From assembly GCA_963739795.1 (NCBI GenBank), contig CAVUBL010000015.1, positions 372,001 to 436,000 on the forward strand: a stretch of DNA of 64,000 nt. The letters are read 5' to 3'. Shown piece after piece: positions 1 to 8,567 of the stretch. Source of the stretch: CAVUBL01 sp963739795. GTDB taxonomy: Bacteria; Acidobacteriota; Thermoanaerobaculia; Multivoradales; DATKCC01. Below the pieces are notes generated by a model. It saw only the letters and a program-made list of their open reading frames with translations. It did no database searches and was not told the origin of the DNA. Both the position numbers and the translations under genes were made by a program. Position 1 is the stretch's first letter, and each line of letters begins with the position of its first letter.

Positions 1-1227
1 GAGGGCCTTCGCCGCCCGCGCGACCGTGGAGCGGGAGGCCTCGATCTGCTGCCGCGCGGCGCCCAGGGCGAGGAGCACCTGCTCGACGTCGAGGCGCACC
101 TGCTCGGTGAGCCGGGAGAGCTCGTAGCGCGCCCGGTCCAGGCGGGCCCGGGCCTGGGCCAGGCGCGCGCTCCTCGCCCCGCCGTCGAAGAGCTCCACGT
201 CGAGGGCGAGGCCGGCGGCCAGGGAGTTGGCGTAGTCCCTCGCCGCCGGCGGGAAACTGTCGGTGGACGAGCGCTTCTCGTAGAGGGCCGACAGGCCCAA
301 GGTGGGGAGGAACTGGCGCTTGTCGGCCACCACCTGCTGCTCCTGGAGCTGCACCTGGAGGGCCAGGGCCCGGAGGTCCGGGCGGTGGGCCTGGGCGGTG
401 GCCACGGCCTCGCCGAGAGCGCCGTCGCGCGAGGGCTCGCCCGGAGCCGGCTCGCGGAAGCCGTCGGTGAGCTCCACCGGTCGGTCGAGGGGCAGGGCGA
501 CGATCCGCTTGAGCTGGTTGAGGGTGACCTGGCGCCGGTTCCTGGCCTCGATGAGCGGCGGGCGCAGGTTCTCCACCTCCACCTGGGCGGTGAGCAGGTC
601 GAACTCCGAAGCCGTGCCGGCCTTGGCAAACGCCTGCACCTGGTCGAGGCGCGCCTGGGCCTGTTCGAGGGCTTTCTCCTGCACCGAGACCAGGTCGCGG
701 GCGAGGAGCGCGTCGTAGTACGCCTGGCGCGTGGCCAGGGCGACGGCGGTCCGGGCGTCGGCCACCTTCACCGCCGCCGCCTCGCGAGCCAGCCGGGCGG
801 CGCGCACCGCCGGCGCCAGGGCCGGGTCGTAGAGGCTCTGGGTGAGGCCCGCCGAGAGGTCGAGCTCGTTGTCCGAGCCGACCTCGATCTTCTGGAGGCC
901 ATCCGGCCCGTTGAAGAAGAAGACCGGGCGCTGGAAGTTCCGGGTGTAGTCGGCTCCGGCGGAGATTTTCGGGAAGAGGCCGGCGGTCTTCTCGCGCACG
1001 AACCCGGCGGCCTGGGCCTGGTCGGCCTGGGCCATGAGCACCGTCTCGTTGCGCTGGACCGCCCGGTCGATGGCATCCTGGAGGGAGAGCCGCAGGGGCG
1101 CCCCCGCAGCGGCTGGCGCGGCCGGCGGGGCCGGCGGCTCGGCGAGCGGACCCTGGGCCGTCGCGGGTAGGCACGCGGCGCCGCACAGCAGCATCAGGAG
1201 AGGGACCGAGAGCAGAGCGCGGAGCAC
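1..1227 (-). CDS. TolC-family outer-membrane efflux protein (3' part off the window edge)
   Basis: The reverse strand reads continuously from a GTG at 1227 to the window edge, about 409 residues without a stop. It starts with a signal peptide (MLRALLSVPLLMLLCGA, then PATA before QG). The segment LRLSLQDAIDRAVQRNETVL and the later YYDALLARDLVSVQEKALEQ are the helical repeats of the OEP domain. FLPTLGLSALYEKR is the second-repeat strand. TolC proteins form the outer-membrane channel of tripartite efflux pumps or type I secretion. An in-frame TGA lies 11 codons upstream of the GTG, which limits the start; an ATG at codon 12 is an alternative. The partner pump genes would lie beyond the left edge. 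Confidence 0.88.
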   Translation of the reverse strand, partial: MLRALLSVPLLMLLCGAACLPATAQGPLAEPPAPPAAPAAAGAPLRLSLQDAIDRAVQRNETVLMAQADQAQAAGFVREKTAGLFPKISAGADYTRNFQRPVFFFNGPDGLQKIEVGSDNELDLSAGLTQSLYDPALAPAVRAARLAREAAAVKVADARTAVALATRQAYYDALLARDLVSVQEKALEQAQARLDQVQAFAKAGTASEFDLLTAQVEVENLRPPLIEARNRRQVTLNQLKRIVALPLDRPVELTDGFREPAPGEPSRDGALGEAVATAQAHRPDLRALALQVQLQEQQVVADKRQFLPTLGLSALYEKRSSTDSFPPAARDYANSLAAGLALDVELFDGGARSARLAQARARLDRARYELSRLTEQVRLDVEQVLLALGAARQQIEASRSTVARAAKAL

Positions 1228-1334
1228 GACGAAATAGTACCGAATGGCCCCGACGTTTCACTACGCGTGCGTGCGGGCCGCGACCCGCCGCCCACCCCTG
1301 GACCACGACTTCCACAACCGAACCCGAAGCTCCT

Positions 1335-3278
1335 ATGATCGCCGTCTCCGGCCTCGCGAAGCACTACGGACCCAAGACCCTCTTCGAGAACGTCTCGTTC
1401 CAGCTCACCCCGGGCAACCGCTACGGGCTGGTGGGAGCGAACGGCTCGGGCAAATCGACCCTGCTGCGCATCCTCTCCGGCCGGGAGCTGGCCTCGGAGG
1501 GCGTCCTGGCCATCCCCAAGCGCCTGACTCTGGGCTACCTCGAGCAGGACCACTTCCGCTACGAGACGACGCCCATCCTCCACGTGGCCATGATGGGGGA
1601 CGAGGAGACCTGGCGGGCCATGGTCGAGAAGGAGAAGCTCCTCGAGCGCGCCGAGGACCACTTCGACGCCGAGCGCTACGCCGAGCTCGAGGACGTGGTG
1701 CTGGCCCGGGACGGCTACTCCCTCGAGGCCCGGGCGGCGGAGGTGCTCGAAGGGCTGGGGATCCCGGCGGACGCCCACCACCAGCCGCTTTCGACCCTCT
1801 CGGGCGGTTTCAAGCTCCGGGTGCTGCTGGCCAAGGTGCTGGCCGCCAAGCCCGACGCCCTGCTCCTCGACGAGCCCACCAACCACCTGGACATCGTCTC
1901 CATCCGCTGGCTCGAGAAGTTCCTCGCCGGCTACGACGGCGTGGCAGTGGTGGTCTCCCACGATCACCGCTTCCTCGACAACGTCTGCAACCAGATCCTG
2001 GACGTGGACTACGAGACTGCCACCCTGTACCCGGGCAGCTACACCGCCTTCGAGCGCGCGAAGCGCGAGGAGCGAACCCGGCGCAAGGCCGAGAACGAGC
2101 GGATGGAGAAGAAGATCGCCGACCACCAGGCGTTCGTCGATCGCTTCCGCGCCAAGGCCACCAAGGCCCGCCAGGCCCAGAGCAAGGTCAAGCTCATCGA
2201 GAAGATGGCCGAGGATCTGGAGCCCCTGCCGGCCAGCTCCCGCGCCTACCCCACCTTCCGCTTCCGCCAGCGCCGGCCGACGGGCAAGGACGTGCTGGTG
2301 CTCGAGGACGTCTCGAAGTCCTACGGCGAGAAGAAGGTGCTCACCGGCGTCTCCCTCACCGTGCGCCGGGGCGAGCGGGTAGCGATCATCGGGCCCAACG
2401 GGATCGGCAAGTCGACGCTGCTCAAGATCGCCATGGGCGAGGTGGCGGCCGACGGCGGCAAGGTCGAGTGGGGCTACGAGACCTACCCCGGCTACTTCGC
2501 CCAGGACCACAAGGAGGTCTTCAAGGGCTCGAAGCAGAGCGTGGAGGCGTGGCTCTGGGAGACCTGCCCCGCCGAGCCCATCGGCTTCGTGCGCAGCCAC
2601 CTGGGGGCCGTGCTCTTCTCCGGCGACGACGTGCAGAAAGCCGTAGGGAGCCTTTCGGGCGGCGAGGGCGCGCGCCTCGTCTTCTCCCGCCTGGCCGTCG
2701 AGCAGCCCAACGTGCTGGTGCTCGACGAGCCCACCAACCACCTGGACCTGGAGGCGATCGAGGCCCTGGTCGAGGCCCTCCAGGACTACGACGGCACGCT
2801 GCTCTTCGTCTCTCACGACCGCTGGTTCGTCTCGGAGCTGGCGGACCGGATCATCGAGCTCTCGCGCCAGGACAAGGAGGGGGGCATCGAGGACTTCCAG
2901 GGGACCTACGGCGAGTACATCGAGCGCTGCGGCGACGACCACCTGGACGCCGAGGCCGTGCTGCTCCGGGTCAAGCGGGAGAAGACCAAGGGGAAAGCCC
3001 AAGGCAACGGCAAGTCGGCCGACGCCCGGGAGACCGAGAAGCGGGTGCGCGAGCTCGGCCGGCGGCGCGACCAGGTGACCGGCGACGTCGAGCGCGCCGA
3101 GGCGCGGGTGGGCGAGATCAACGAGACGTTCTGCGACCCGACCTACTTCGAGCGGACCCCGCCCAAGGAGGTCCGCAAGCTCGAGACCGAGCAGAAGACG
3201 CTCAACGAGACGATCGAGACGCTGATGGGCGAGTGGGAGGCGATCGAAGGCGAGCTGGCGTCGCTCGGGGCGGGCTGA
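1335..3278 (+). CDS. ABC-F family ATPase (YbiT/Uup-like)
   Basis: This 647-residue protein has two ABC domains and no membrane segments. Domain 1 has Walker A GANGSGKST (about residue 35), signature LSGGFKLRVLLAK and Walker B LLLDEPTNHLD. Domain 2 has GPNGIGKST, LSGGEGARLVFSRLA and VLVLDEPTNHLD. The linker is rich in charge, as in ABC-F proteins that bind the ribosomal E site. The linker order and sequence resemble YbiT, while the C-terminal tail from about residue 560 is a coiled coil like that of Uup. Family members relieve stalled translation or give antibiotic resistance; which applies here cannot be told. It is divergent from the TolC gene and convergent with the next gene, the two stops being 2 bp apart (TGAGCTCA). 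Confidence 0.93.
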   Translation: MIAVSGLAKHYGPKTLFENVSFQLTPGNRYGLVGANGSGKSTLLRILSGRELASEGVLAIPKRLTLGYLEQDHFRYETTPILHVAMMGDEETWRAMVEKEKLLERAEDHFDAERYAELEDVVLARDGYSLEARAAEVLEGLGIPADAHHQPLSTLSGGFKLRVLLAKVLAAKPDALLLDEPTNHLDIVSIRWLEKFLAGYDGVAVVVSHDHRFLDNVCNQILDVDYETATLYPGSYTAFERAKREERTRRKAENERMEKKIADHQAFVDRFRAKATKARQAQSKVKLIEKMAEDLEPLPASSRAYPTFRFRQRRPTGKDVLVLEDVSKSYGEKKVLTGVSLTVRRGERVAIIGPNGIGKSTLLKIAMGEVAADGGKVEWGYETYPGYFAQDHKEVFKGSKQSVEAWLWETCPAEPIGFVRSHLGAVLFSGDDVQKAVGSLSGGEGARLVFSRLAVEQPNVLVLDEPTNHLDLEAIEALVEALQDYDGTLLFVSHDRWFVSELADRIIELSRQDKEGGIEDFQGTYGEYIERCGDDHLDAEAVLLRVKREKTKGKAQGNGKSADARETEKRVRELGRRRDQVTGDVERAEARVGEINETFCDPTYFERTPPKEVRKLETEQKTLNETIETLMGEWEAIEGELASLGAG

Positions 3279-3280
3279 GC

Positions 3281-4132
3281 TCAGCCTCGCGGGATCTCCC
3301 GCACCACCCGGAAGCCGAGGCTGAAGCCGCGGTCGCGGGGGTTGTGGGTGTAGCGCAGGCCGCAGCGGGCGCTGTCCTCGTCGAAGGTCCAGCTCCCTCC
3401 CCGGATCACCTTCAGCTCCGCGCCGCAGCGGCCCACCGGGTCGACGACCTCGCCGCCGGAGTCCCCGCCAGAGCCGGGAGCCACTTCGTACGGGCAGTGC
3501 TCGTCCGCGGTCCACTCCCAGACGTTGCCGTGGAGGTCGAAAAGGCCCCAGGGGTTGGGCGCGAAGGTGCCCACCGGCGTCGGGCGCTCGCGGTAGGCGC
3601 CCTTCGAATGCCCTGCCAGCGGGTAGCGGGCGTCGTAGTTGGCGCGCTCGGCGCCGAGCTCGGAGCCAGTCGAGAAGGGCGTCGAGGTGCCGGCGCGGCA
3701 GGCGTACTCCCACTCGGCCTCGGTGGGCAGGCGGAAGCGCTCGCCGGAGAGCCGCCCGAGGCGGGCCAGAAAGCCCTGGACCTCGTACCAGCTCACGCGC
3801 TCGACGGGGCAGCGGGGGCCGCACTCCAGGAAGTGGCTGGGGTTGCCACCGGTGACGCGCTGCCACTCGCCCTGGGTGACCTCGTACCTGCCCAGGTAGA
3901 AGGCACGGGAGATGCGCACCCGGTGAAGGACCTCGTCGGCCTGGTGTCCGGGCTCGCTCTCCGGAGTGCCCATGGTGAAGGCGCCCGCCGGGACGAGGAC
4001 GAAGGCCATGCCGGTGGTGGGGTCGGTCCACACCGTCGGCGAGCCGGGAGGGCCAGCGCAGCCGGCCACGAGCGTGAGGGCCAGGCCGGCGAGGGGCCCG
4101 GCCGCCCACCGTCTGATCCGGGGAACGAGCAT
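3281..4132 (-). CDS. FGE-sulfatase (SUMF1) domain lipoprotein
   Basis: The 283-residue protein begins with a lipoprotein signal (ALTLVAGC). It carries the formylglycine-generating-enzyme fold: FVLVPAGAFTMGTPESEPGH, the EVTQGEW motif, RLPTEAEWEYACRAG, LFDLHGNVWEWTAD, VIRGGSW and a closing GFRVVRE. True FGEs use a pair of C-terminal cysteines; here the corresponding stretch (RCGLRYTHNPRDRGFSLGFR) keeps only one Cys, so enzymatic formylglycine formation is doubtful. Many bacterial proteins of this fold are surface or regulatory proteins of unknown role. It shares orientation with the arylsulfotransferase-like gene upstream (37-bp gap), so the two may be co-transcribed. Confidence 0.86.
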   Translation of the reverse strand: MLVPRIRRWAAGPLAGLALTLVAGCAGPPGSPTVWTDPTTGMAFVLVPAGAFTMGTPESEPGHQADEVLHRVRISRAFYLGRYEVTQGEWQRVTGGNPSHFLECGPRCPVERVSWYEVQGFLARLGRLSGERFRLPTEAEWEYACRAGTSTPFSTGSELGAERANYDARYPLAGHSKGAYRERPTPVGTFAPNPWGLFDLHGNVWEWTADEHCPYEVAPGSGGDSGGEVVDPVGRCGAELKVIRGGSWTFDEDSARCGLRYTHNPRDRGFSLGFRVVREIPRG

Positions 4133-4169
4133 CGAGGCGACGGGCAGCTTACCCCGCCGCCGCCCTCGT

Positions 4170-5738
4170 TCACCACGCGGTCAGCTTCTCGCTCCGGTAG
4201 ACGTACCAGCCCGTCGCGCTCGCGTCCTTGCTCCCGACCTGGAGGTGGAAGAGCACGCGGGGGTCTCTCTCGTGCGTCACCTCCCAGATCGCCGCCCGGT
4301 GGTGCCCGGAGAGGGCGTCGTACCAAGCCTCGCCGTCGTTCTCGGAGATCCCGCCCTGGGTCACGAGGACGTTGCCGGTGGTGGGCATCCGGTCGACGTC
4401 TCCGACGAAGGCGGCCAGAAACGAGTCCGACGAGTCGCCCTCGAAGACCCAGACTTGCTCGTAGGTCCCGGCCGCCTCGTCGACCCGGAGCTCGAGGGCG
4501 CGCGAGGAGTTTTCGGACGGCGGGAGCTGGTCCTCGTACGGCCGCGCCCGGTAGTTGCCATTGTCGTGGACGAAGATCGTGCCCGCGTCGGTGATCTCGG
4601 GCGCGTGCTGGTGGAACTGTGGCGAGGTGTCGCCCACCGGCCGGAGCACCCGGTCGGCGAGATCGCCCCAGTCCTCGTTCACGCCGAGGATCCAGAGGAT
4701 CTCGCCCGAGTCGCGCCGGAGCTTGAGCATGGCGTCCTGGTGCCTGAGCGAGACCAGGATCGTGTCGTCGCGCGAGTCGTAGACGACGGCGTTGGCGTGG
4801 CTCCAGTCCCGGGTGCCGTTCTCGGCCTCCGGGTACAGGGCGTTCCAGAACTGGGTCAGGGAGTCGTAACCGATCCGGGAGGTGTCCAGGAGGTCCGCCA
4901 AGTGGATCTGGCTCCGGATCGTGCCCTCGCGGTCGAACTCGACGATGACGTCGGCGATGATGTCGGCGGTCTCGGTGGGCGCGTCGGGGTCGGTCTCGCT
5001 GGTCGGGAAGTCGGGAGCCTCCACCAGGCTCGTCGCCAGGGTGATGAAGTGGTCGTCGTCGATGGCGAAGACCTCGTGGTGGAAGGAGTCGACGTCCAGG
5101 CGGACGAGGCCGTGCCCCACGGCGGGGATCTTGCCGGTGGCCTTCCAGGTGGTGACGATGTCGCCGGCGGGGCTCATCTCGACGATCTCGAGGACGCTGC
5201 GGTTGAACAGGAAGTTGCCGTTTGCGAGCTGGCGGGCGTCGTCGACGGAGCCCGCAGAGTCCAGGTAGTACCAAACGATCTCGCCCTCGGCGTCGACCAC
5301 GACGAGGAGGGTGAGCTCGTCGTCGGTCTGGGACTCGTCGTCGTTGTAGCGCGTGGCCGAGAAGAGGATGACGCCCGGCTCCATGGCGGCGGGCTCGGAG
5401 GCGAGCAGGGTGAGCGGCGGCAGGTCGGCCGAGAGCTCCGGGGTGGTGTAGTCGACGGGGTCGGACCAGACGACCTCGCCCTCGCCCTCGCCCTCGAGGC
5501 CGAGGCGGACGGAGTAGGTGCGGCCGGCCCGGAGGCCCCAGAAGGGGACTTCGAGATGGTGGCCGGAGGTCTCGACGGTCTGCTCGCGGGTGTGATCGTC
5601 GGCGACGGCGCGGATGAGCACGCGGCGGAAATCGCCGGAGGTCCGGACGCTGGCGACGGCGACCAGGGGGACGGTGGCGTTCGAGCTCTGGGTGACGGTG
5701 AGGTCGGACTTGAGCTCCGGCGGACGACCGGCGGTCAT
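4170..5738 (-). CDS. arylsulfotransferase (ASST)-like protein
   Basis: This 522-residue protein matches the arylsulfotransferase beta-propeller family. The core runs through GEIVWYYLDSAG, FHHEVFAIDDDHFITL, DWSHANAVVYDSRDDTILVS, RHQDAMLKL and GEILWILGVNEDWG, with a late HQHAPEI and FVHDNGN. Family enzymes move sulfate between phenols through a sulfo-histidine; several His in these motifs are candidates. The N-terminus (MTAGRPPELKSDLTV) has an Ig-like domain and no signal peptide, unusual for a family that is normally periplasmic. The start is supported by an AAGGAGG six bases upstream. A search against characterised ASSTs is needed to say whether the catalytic His is kept. Confidence 0.82.
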   Translation of the reverse strand: MTAGRPPELKSDLTVTQSSNATVPLVAVASVRTSGDFRRVLIRAVADDHTREQTVETSGHHLEVPFWGLRAGRTYSVRLGLEGEGEGEVVWSDPVDYTTPELSADLPPLTLLASEPAAMEPGVILFSATRYNDDESQTDDELTLLVVVDAEGEIVWYYLDSAGSVDDARQLANGNFLFNRSVLEIVEMSPAGDIVTTWKATGKIPAVGHGLVRLDVDSFHHEVFAIDDDHFITLATSLVEAPDFPTSETDPDAPTETADIIADVIVEFDREGTIRSQIHLADLLDTSRIGYDSLTQFWNALYPEAENGTRDWSHANAVVYDSRDDTILVSLRHQDAMLKLRRDSGEILWILGVNEDWGDLADRVLRPVGDTSPQFHQHAPEITDAGTIFVHDNGNYRARPYEDQLPPSENSSRALELRVDEAAGTYEQVWVFEGDSSDSFLAAFVGDVDRMPTTGNVLVTQGGISENDGEAWYDALSGHHRAAIWEVTHERDPRVLFHLQVGSKDASATGWYVYRSEKLTAW

Positions 5739-5878
5739 GCAAGCCTCCTTGCTGGGTGGAGCCTGGGGAACCTCGAGAATTGTCGTGCTTCAGTGCTGAG
5801 GACTTTACCCCAGGGCTCTGCTTGCTGGAATGCTCTCTTTTCTTTCTTTGGGGGGGGGCGCGGCGGAAGACCACCCCG

Positions 5879-6391
5879 TCAGAGCCCGACCACCCGGCTC
5901 CTGCGCTCGTAGAGGAGGTCGTCGCGCCAGCGGCCGTCCGGCATCCGCCCGATGCGCTCCTGGCAGCCGACGAGGCGGAAGCCGCAGCGCTCGTGGAGGG
6001 CGCGGCTGGCGGCGTTCTCGGGGAAGATGCCGGCTCGGAGGGTCCAGATGCCTGCGCGCTCGGAGTAGGCGATGACGGCCTCGAGGAGGGCGCGGCCGAC
6101 GCCCCGGCCGCGGGCCTCGGCGGCGACGTAGACGGCTTCTTCGACGACGCCGGCGTAGACGCTGCGGCGGGAGGTCGGGCTCAGGGCGGTCCAGCCGAGG
6201 AGACGGTGGCCGTCGACGGCCACCAGGCGGCACGTCGCGAGGTGGCCGGCGTCCCAGGACTCCCAGGACGGCGCCGCGACCTCGAAAGTGGCGTTGCCGG
6301 TGGCGATGCCTTCCTCGTAGATCCGCCGCACCGCGGGCCAGTCGACGGGCTCCAGGGGGCGAACGACGAGGGTGGGCTCAGGCGCGCTCAT
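5879..6391 (-). CDS. GNAT N-acetyltransferase, phosphinothricin/methionine-sulfoximine type
   Basis: The 170-residue protein is a single GNAT domain. It has the N-terminal VRPLEPVDWPAVRRIYEEGI, the acetyl-CoA loop EARGRGVGRALLEA (a Q/RxxGxG/A form), and the ENAASRALHERCGFRLVG motif typical of the Pat/Bar/MnaT group. These enzymes acetylate the amino group of phosphinothricin, methionine sulfone or related amino acids. The substrate here is unknown. The gene stands alone, 75 bp downstream of the DUF4386 gene. Its first eight residues (MSAPEPTL) reappear in a decayed chimeric ORF at 8.7 kb. Confidence 0.88.
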   Translation of the reverse strand: MSAPEPTLVVRPLEPVDWPAVRRIYEEGIATGNATFEVAAPSWESWDAGHLATCRLVAVDGHRLLGWTALSPTSRRSVYAGVVEEAVYVAAEARGRGVGRALLEAVIAYSERAGIWTLRAGIFPENAASRALHERCGFRLVGCQERIGRMPDGRWRDDLLYERRSRVVGL

Positions 6392-6466
6392 GGGAGGAGG
6401 ACCGAGGTTAACTCGGAGGCGGCTGGAATGGCGGGCTCCGGCCCGGCCCGAGCGGGACGTCGAGTC

Positions 6467-7165
6467 CTACCGGGCCGCGACCGGCCGGGGAAGCGGCGGT
6501 GCGGGTTGCCGCAGGCCCTTGATCAGGAGCCAGAGGCCCATCATGAGCTCGAAGAGGAAGATCGGCCCACCGTAGACGACGATCGTGATCACCCTCCCCA
6601 ACTCGGGGAAGACGATGAAGGCGTAGGCGAACCCCCCGAGCAACAGGGACGAGACGATGCCCCAGGCGGCCAGGGTCTTCGGGACGAAGCCGGACTTGAG
6701 CCAGATGTAGGCGAACACGGCGCTCCGCAGCCCGGCGAGCACCAGGCCCACGTGGTACGCCGCGCCGTGCGCGACGAGGCCGAGCTTGGCCAGAGCCTGG
6801 AGCCGATCGGGCTCGAAGATTTGCAGGTACGCGGGGCCGCTCAAGATTCGTAGCGCCTCGAGGTCGCCGACCGTCGCAACGATGAGGACCGTGGTCTCGA
6901 TCAGCCCGCAGAAGGTCGCGAACAAGGCGAGGTTCCGGTTGACCGGCCTCAGCACCACGAAGAGCGCCGTGATCAGGACGACGTCGAGCATGAAGGTGGC
7001 CAGGTTGGTGGCCGTGCCCAGCCGGAAGAGCCGCTGGTTCGCCACGAGGTTGGCTACCGAGGCGGACGCCTCGCCGAAGACCGCGGGCGGAATGGCGAGA
7101 AGGTAGACCAGGCCCACGAGCCTCGCGGCCTTGCGTTGTGATTCGTCGCTGGGAAGGGTGACCAT
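6467..7165 (-). CDS. DUF4386 family integral membrane protein
   Basis: The 232-residue protein has about six hydrophobic segments (for example LVGLVYLLAIPPAVFGE, FMLDVVLITALFVVL, LALFATFCGLIETTVLIVAT, GIVSSLLLGGFAYAFIVFPE and FLFELMMGLWLLIKGL). The opening RKAARLVGLVYLLAI and the central GLVAHGAAYHVGLVLAGLRS match the DUF4386 family of unknown function. Length is normal for the family. No partner gene is evident; the GNAT gene follows on the same strand. Function is unknown. Confidence 0.85.
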   Translation of the reverse strand: MVTLPSDESQRKAARLVGLVYLLAIPPAVFGEASASVANLVANQRLFRLGTATNLATFMLDVVLITALFVVLRPVNRNLALFATFCGLIETTVLIVATVGDLEALRILSGPAYLQIFEPDRLQALAKLGLVAHGAAYHVGLVLAGLRSAVFAYIWLKSGFVPKTLAAWGIVSSLLLGGFAYAFIVFPELGRVITIVVYGGPIFLFELMMGLWLLIKGLRQPAPPLPRPVAAR

Positions 7166-7248
7166 GCGTCATCTCCTGGCGCGGCGGCGCCCGGCAGAAC
7201 CCCGGCACCCCGGGCGCCGAGCAGCGGCAGAGGGGATTCCGGCGGCGA

Positions 7249-7437
7249 TCATATCCGGTACGCACCGGCGAGGCGTAGGGCGGCGAGACCGCCGGGGCGG
7301 AGTTGTACATCGAAAGGGCGTCCGCCCTCCGGCCCGGCGCAGGCGGCGAGGAGGAGGCCGAGAAGGAAGGTCCGGGCGCGGTGGCTCGGGCGGGAGGCGG
7401 CCATCGGCGCGGGCGGGGAGCTTACCTCGCCGGACAT
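7249..7437 (-). CDS. short lipoprotein-like ORF, possibly a remnant
   Basis: A 62-codon ORF encodes a short positively charged stretch, a hydrophobic run and a lipobox-like LLLAAC, followed by only about 30 residues. It could be a small lipoprotein (likely start at the internal Met, MAASRPSHRARTF) or the 5' end of a decayed gene. Its 3' half runs through the GGGCGTCCGCCC palindrome at 7316-7332, which occurs elsewhere in the island, so the tail is probably repeat-derived. No homologue is recognised. Apart from this ORF, the 7166-7536 interval contains no recognisable gene. Confidence 0.28.
   Translation of the reverse strand: MSGEVSSPPAPMAASRPSHRARTFLLGLLLAACAGPEGGRPFDVQLRPGGLAALRLAGAYRI
7316..7332. 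repeat. GGGCGTCCGCCC palindromic repeat, copy 1
   Basis: The sequence GGGCGTCCGCCCTCCGG forms a tight hairpin and is preceded by GAGACCGCCGGGGCGG at 7285-7300. A near copy lies at 12857-12874 and an inverted near copy at 12984-13000. Confidence 0.5.
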
Positions 7438-7536
7438 CGGGGTAGAATTCCATGCGAAGCTCCTCCTTATGGATCACCGCCATGGAGCCGCGGAATCCTG
7501 GACCCCGGGCAGGCTCCGCAACCATCGGGAGTCCCC

Positions 7537-8499
7537 TTGCACATCGTCTTCCTCAACCTCTCCGACCGCGCCGGGGCGTCGACCAAGTCGATCACCGCGC
7601 TGCGCAAGAAGTACCCCGCCTACACGGGCTGGAACCCCTGGCGCTGGATGACGGACAACAACTCGGTCGACGAGGTGAACCTGATCGATCTCTGGAGCGC
7701 CGACCGACAGGACTGGCACTTCTGGGCCGAGGTCCTCCGCGTGAACCTGCTGTGCAGCATCGCCGACAAGATCATGCTCTCCATCCACGGTCACGCGGAC
7801 GACACGACCTGTGGCTACATCGAGCGCTTCGGCATGACCTCGAAGAGGGTCAACTACCGGGAGCTCGCCCAGTTCCTTCTCCTGTTCCTGGCCAACCAGT
7901 CGGAGCGCTACCACCTGGCGCTGATCACGTGTCACGCCGCCCGCTCGGAGAACTACCTGAAGGACCACCGGGGCGGCCTGACCACGAGGGACGTCAAGTC
8001 GAGCTTCGCCTACCGTTTCTACAAGGAGATCTGCACGCAGCGCAACGTGCTCATGACCGCCCGCACCGGCTCGGTCTCCTTCTCGGAGCACGACGGGCGG
8101 TCCCTGGTGCAGTCCGAGGCCGCGGTGCGCTACGAGGTGGAGCTCCAGGCGATCCAGGAGTCCGAGGAGCTGGAGCGGCTCAAGGAGCTCTACGAAGGCC
8201 TGAAGGAGGTCGAGTTCCAGAAATTCGGGAACATCCGCCGGTTCCTGACGACGGAGGACAAGATCCTCCAGGAAATCGAGAAGGGCCGCACGGACTGGAG
8301 CATGGCGTCCCGGGAGGAGGTCACGATCATCCGTTATCAGAAGGCCAAGAGACGGATCACCCAGCTCGAGCGCCTCAAGGACGAGGATCACGGAAAGTAC
8401 GGCAAGTTCATTTACCGCTATGACCCGACGTCGAGCGTGATGACGGTGCTCCGAAAGTACCCACACCCGGCCGCGACCCTCTACCGGGGCGGCTTGTGA
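7537..8499 (+). CDS. protein of unknown family with a His-Gly / Cys pattern suggestive of a clan CD (caspase/CHAT-like) peptidase
   Basis: I place the start at a TTG (7537) behind a GGGAG, giving 320 residues; the reading frame extends further upstream but that part reads as non-coding. No family is recognised with confidence. Two motifs stand out: KIMLSIHGHADD (His about 84, followed by Gly) and YHLALITCHAARS (Cys about 132). Each follows a hydrophobic strand, the arrangement of the catalytic dyad in caspase-fold (clan CD) peptidases, where His is followed by Gly and Cys ends a strand. The C-terminal 130 residues are charged and helical (ESEELERLKELYEGLKEVEF). It has no signal peptide. It is divergent from the DUF4386 gene side and borders the toxin-antitoxin island. 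Peptidase function is an inference. Confidence 0.6.
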   Translation: MHIVFLNLSDRAGASTKSITALRKKYPAYTGWNPWRWMTDNNSVDEVNLIDLWSADRQDWHFWAEVLRVNLLCSIADKIMLSIHGHADDTTCGYIERFGMTSKRVNYRELAQFLLLFLANQSERYHLALITCHAARSENYLKDHRGGLTTRDVKSSFAYRFYKEICTQRNVLMTARTGSVSFSEHDGRSLVQSEAAVRYEVELQAIQESEELERLKELYEGLKEVEFQKFGNIRRFLTTEDKILQEIEKGRTDWSMASREEVTIIRYQKAKRRITQLERLKDEDHGKYGKFIYRYDPTSSVMTVLRKYPHPAATLYRGGL

Positions 8500-8567
8500 G
8501 GCGCAGCTCCGGCGGCTGGCCGATCCGGAAGCCCACGGCTCCCGGCAGGCGAGCGGCCGCCGGGGCA

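Noticed and set aside
5851..5864. Run of consecutive G near 5.86 kb as a phase-variable tract
   Set aside because: It lies between a gene stop and the next start, outside any reading frame, and no gene would be switched; it could also be a sequencing artefact.
1194..5912. Very long open frames on both strands opposite the real genes (971, 1116, 648 and 693 codons)
   Set aside because: They are antisense or shifted shadows created by high GC; their translations are Arg/Pro/Gly-rich without domains, while the overlapping frames give clear families.
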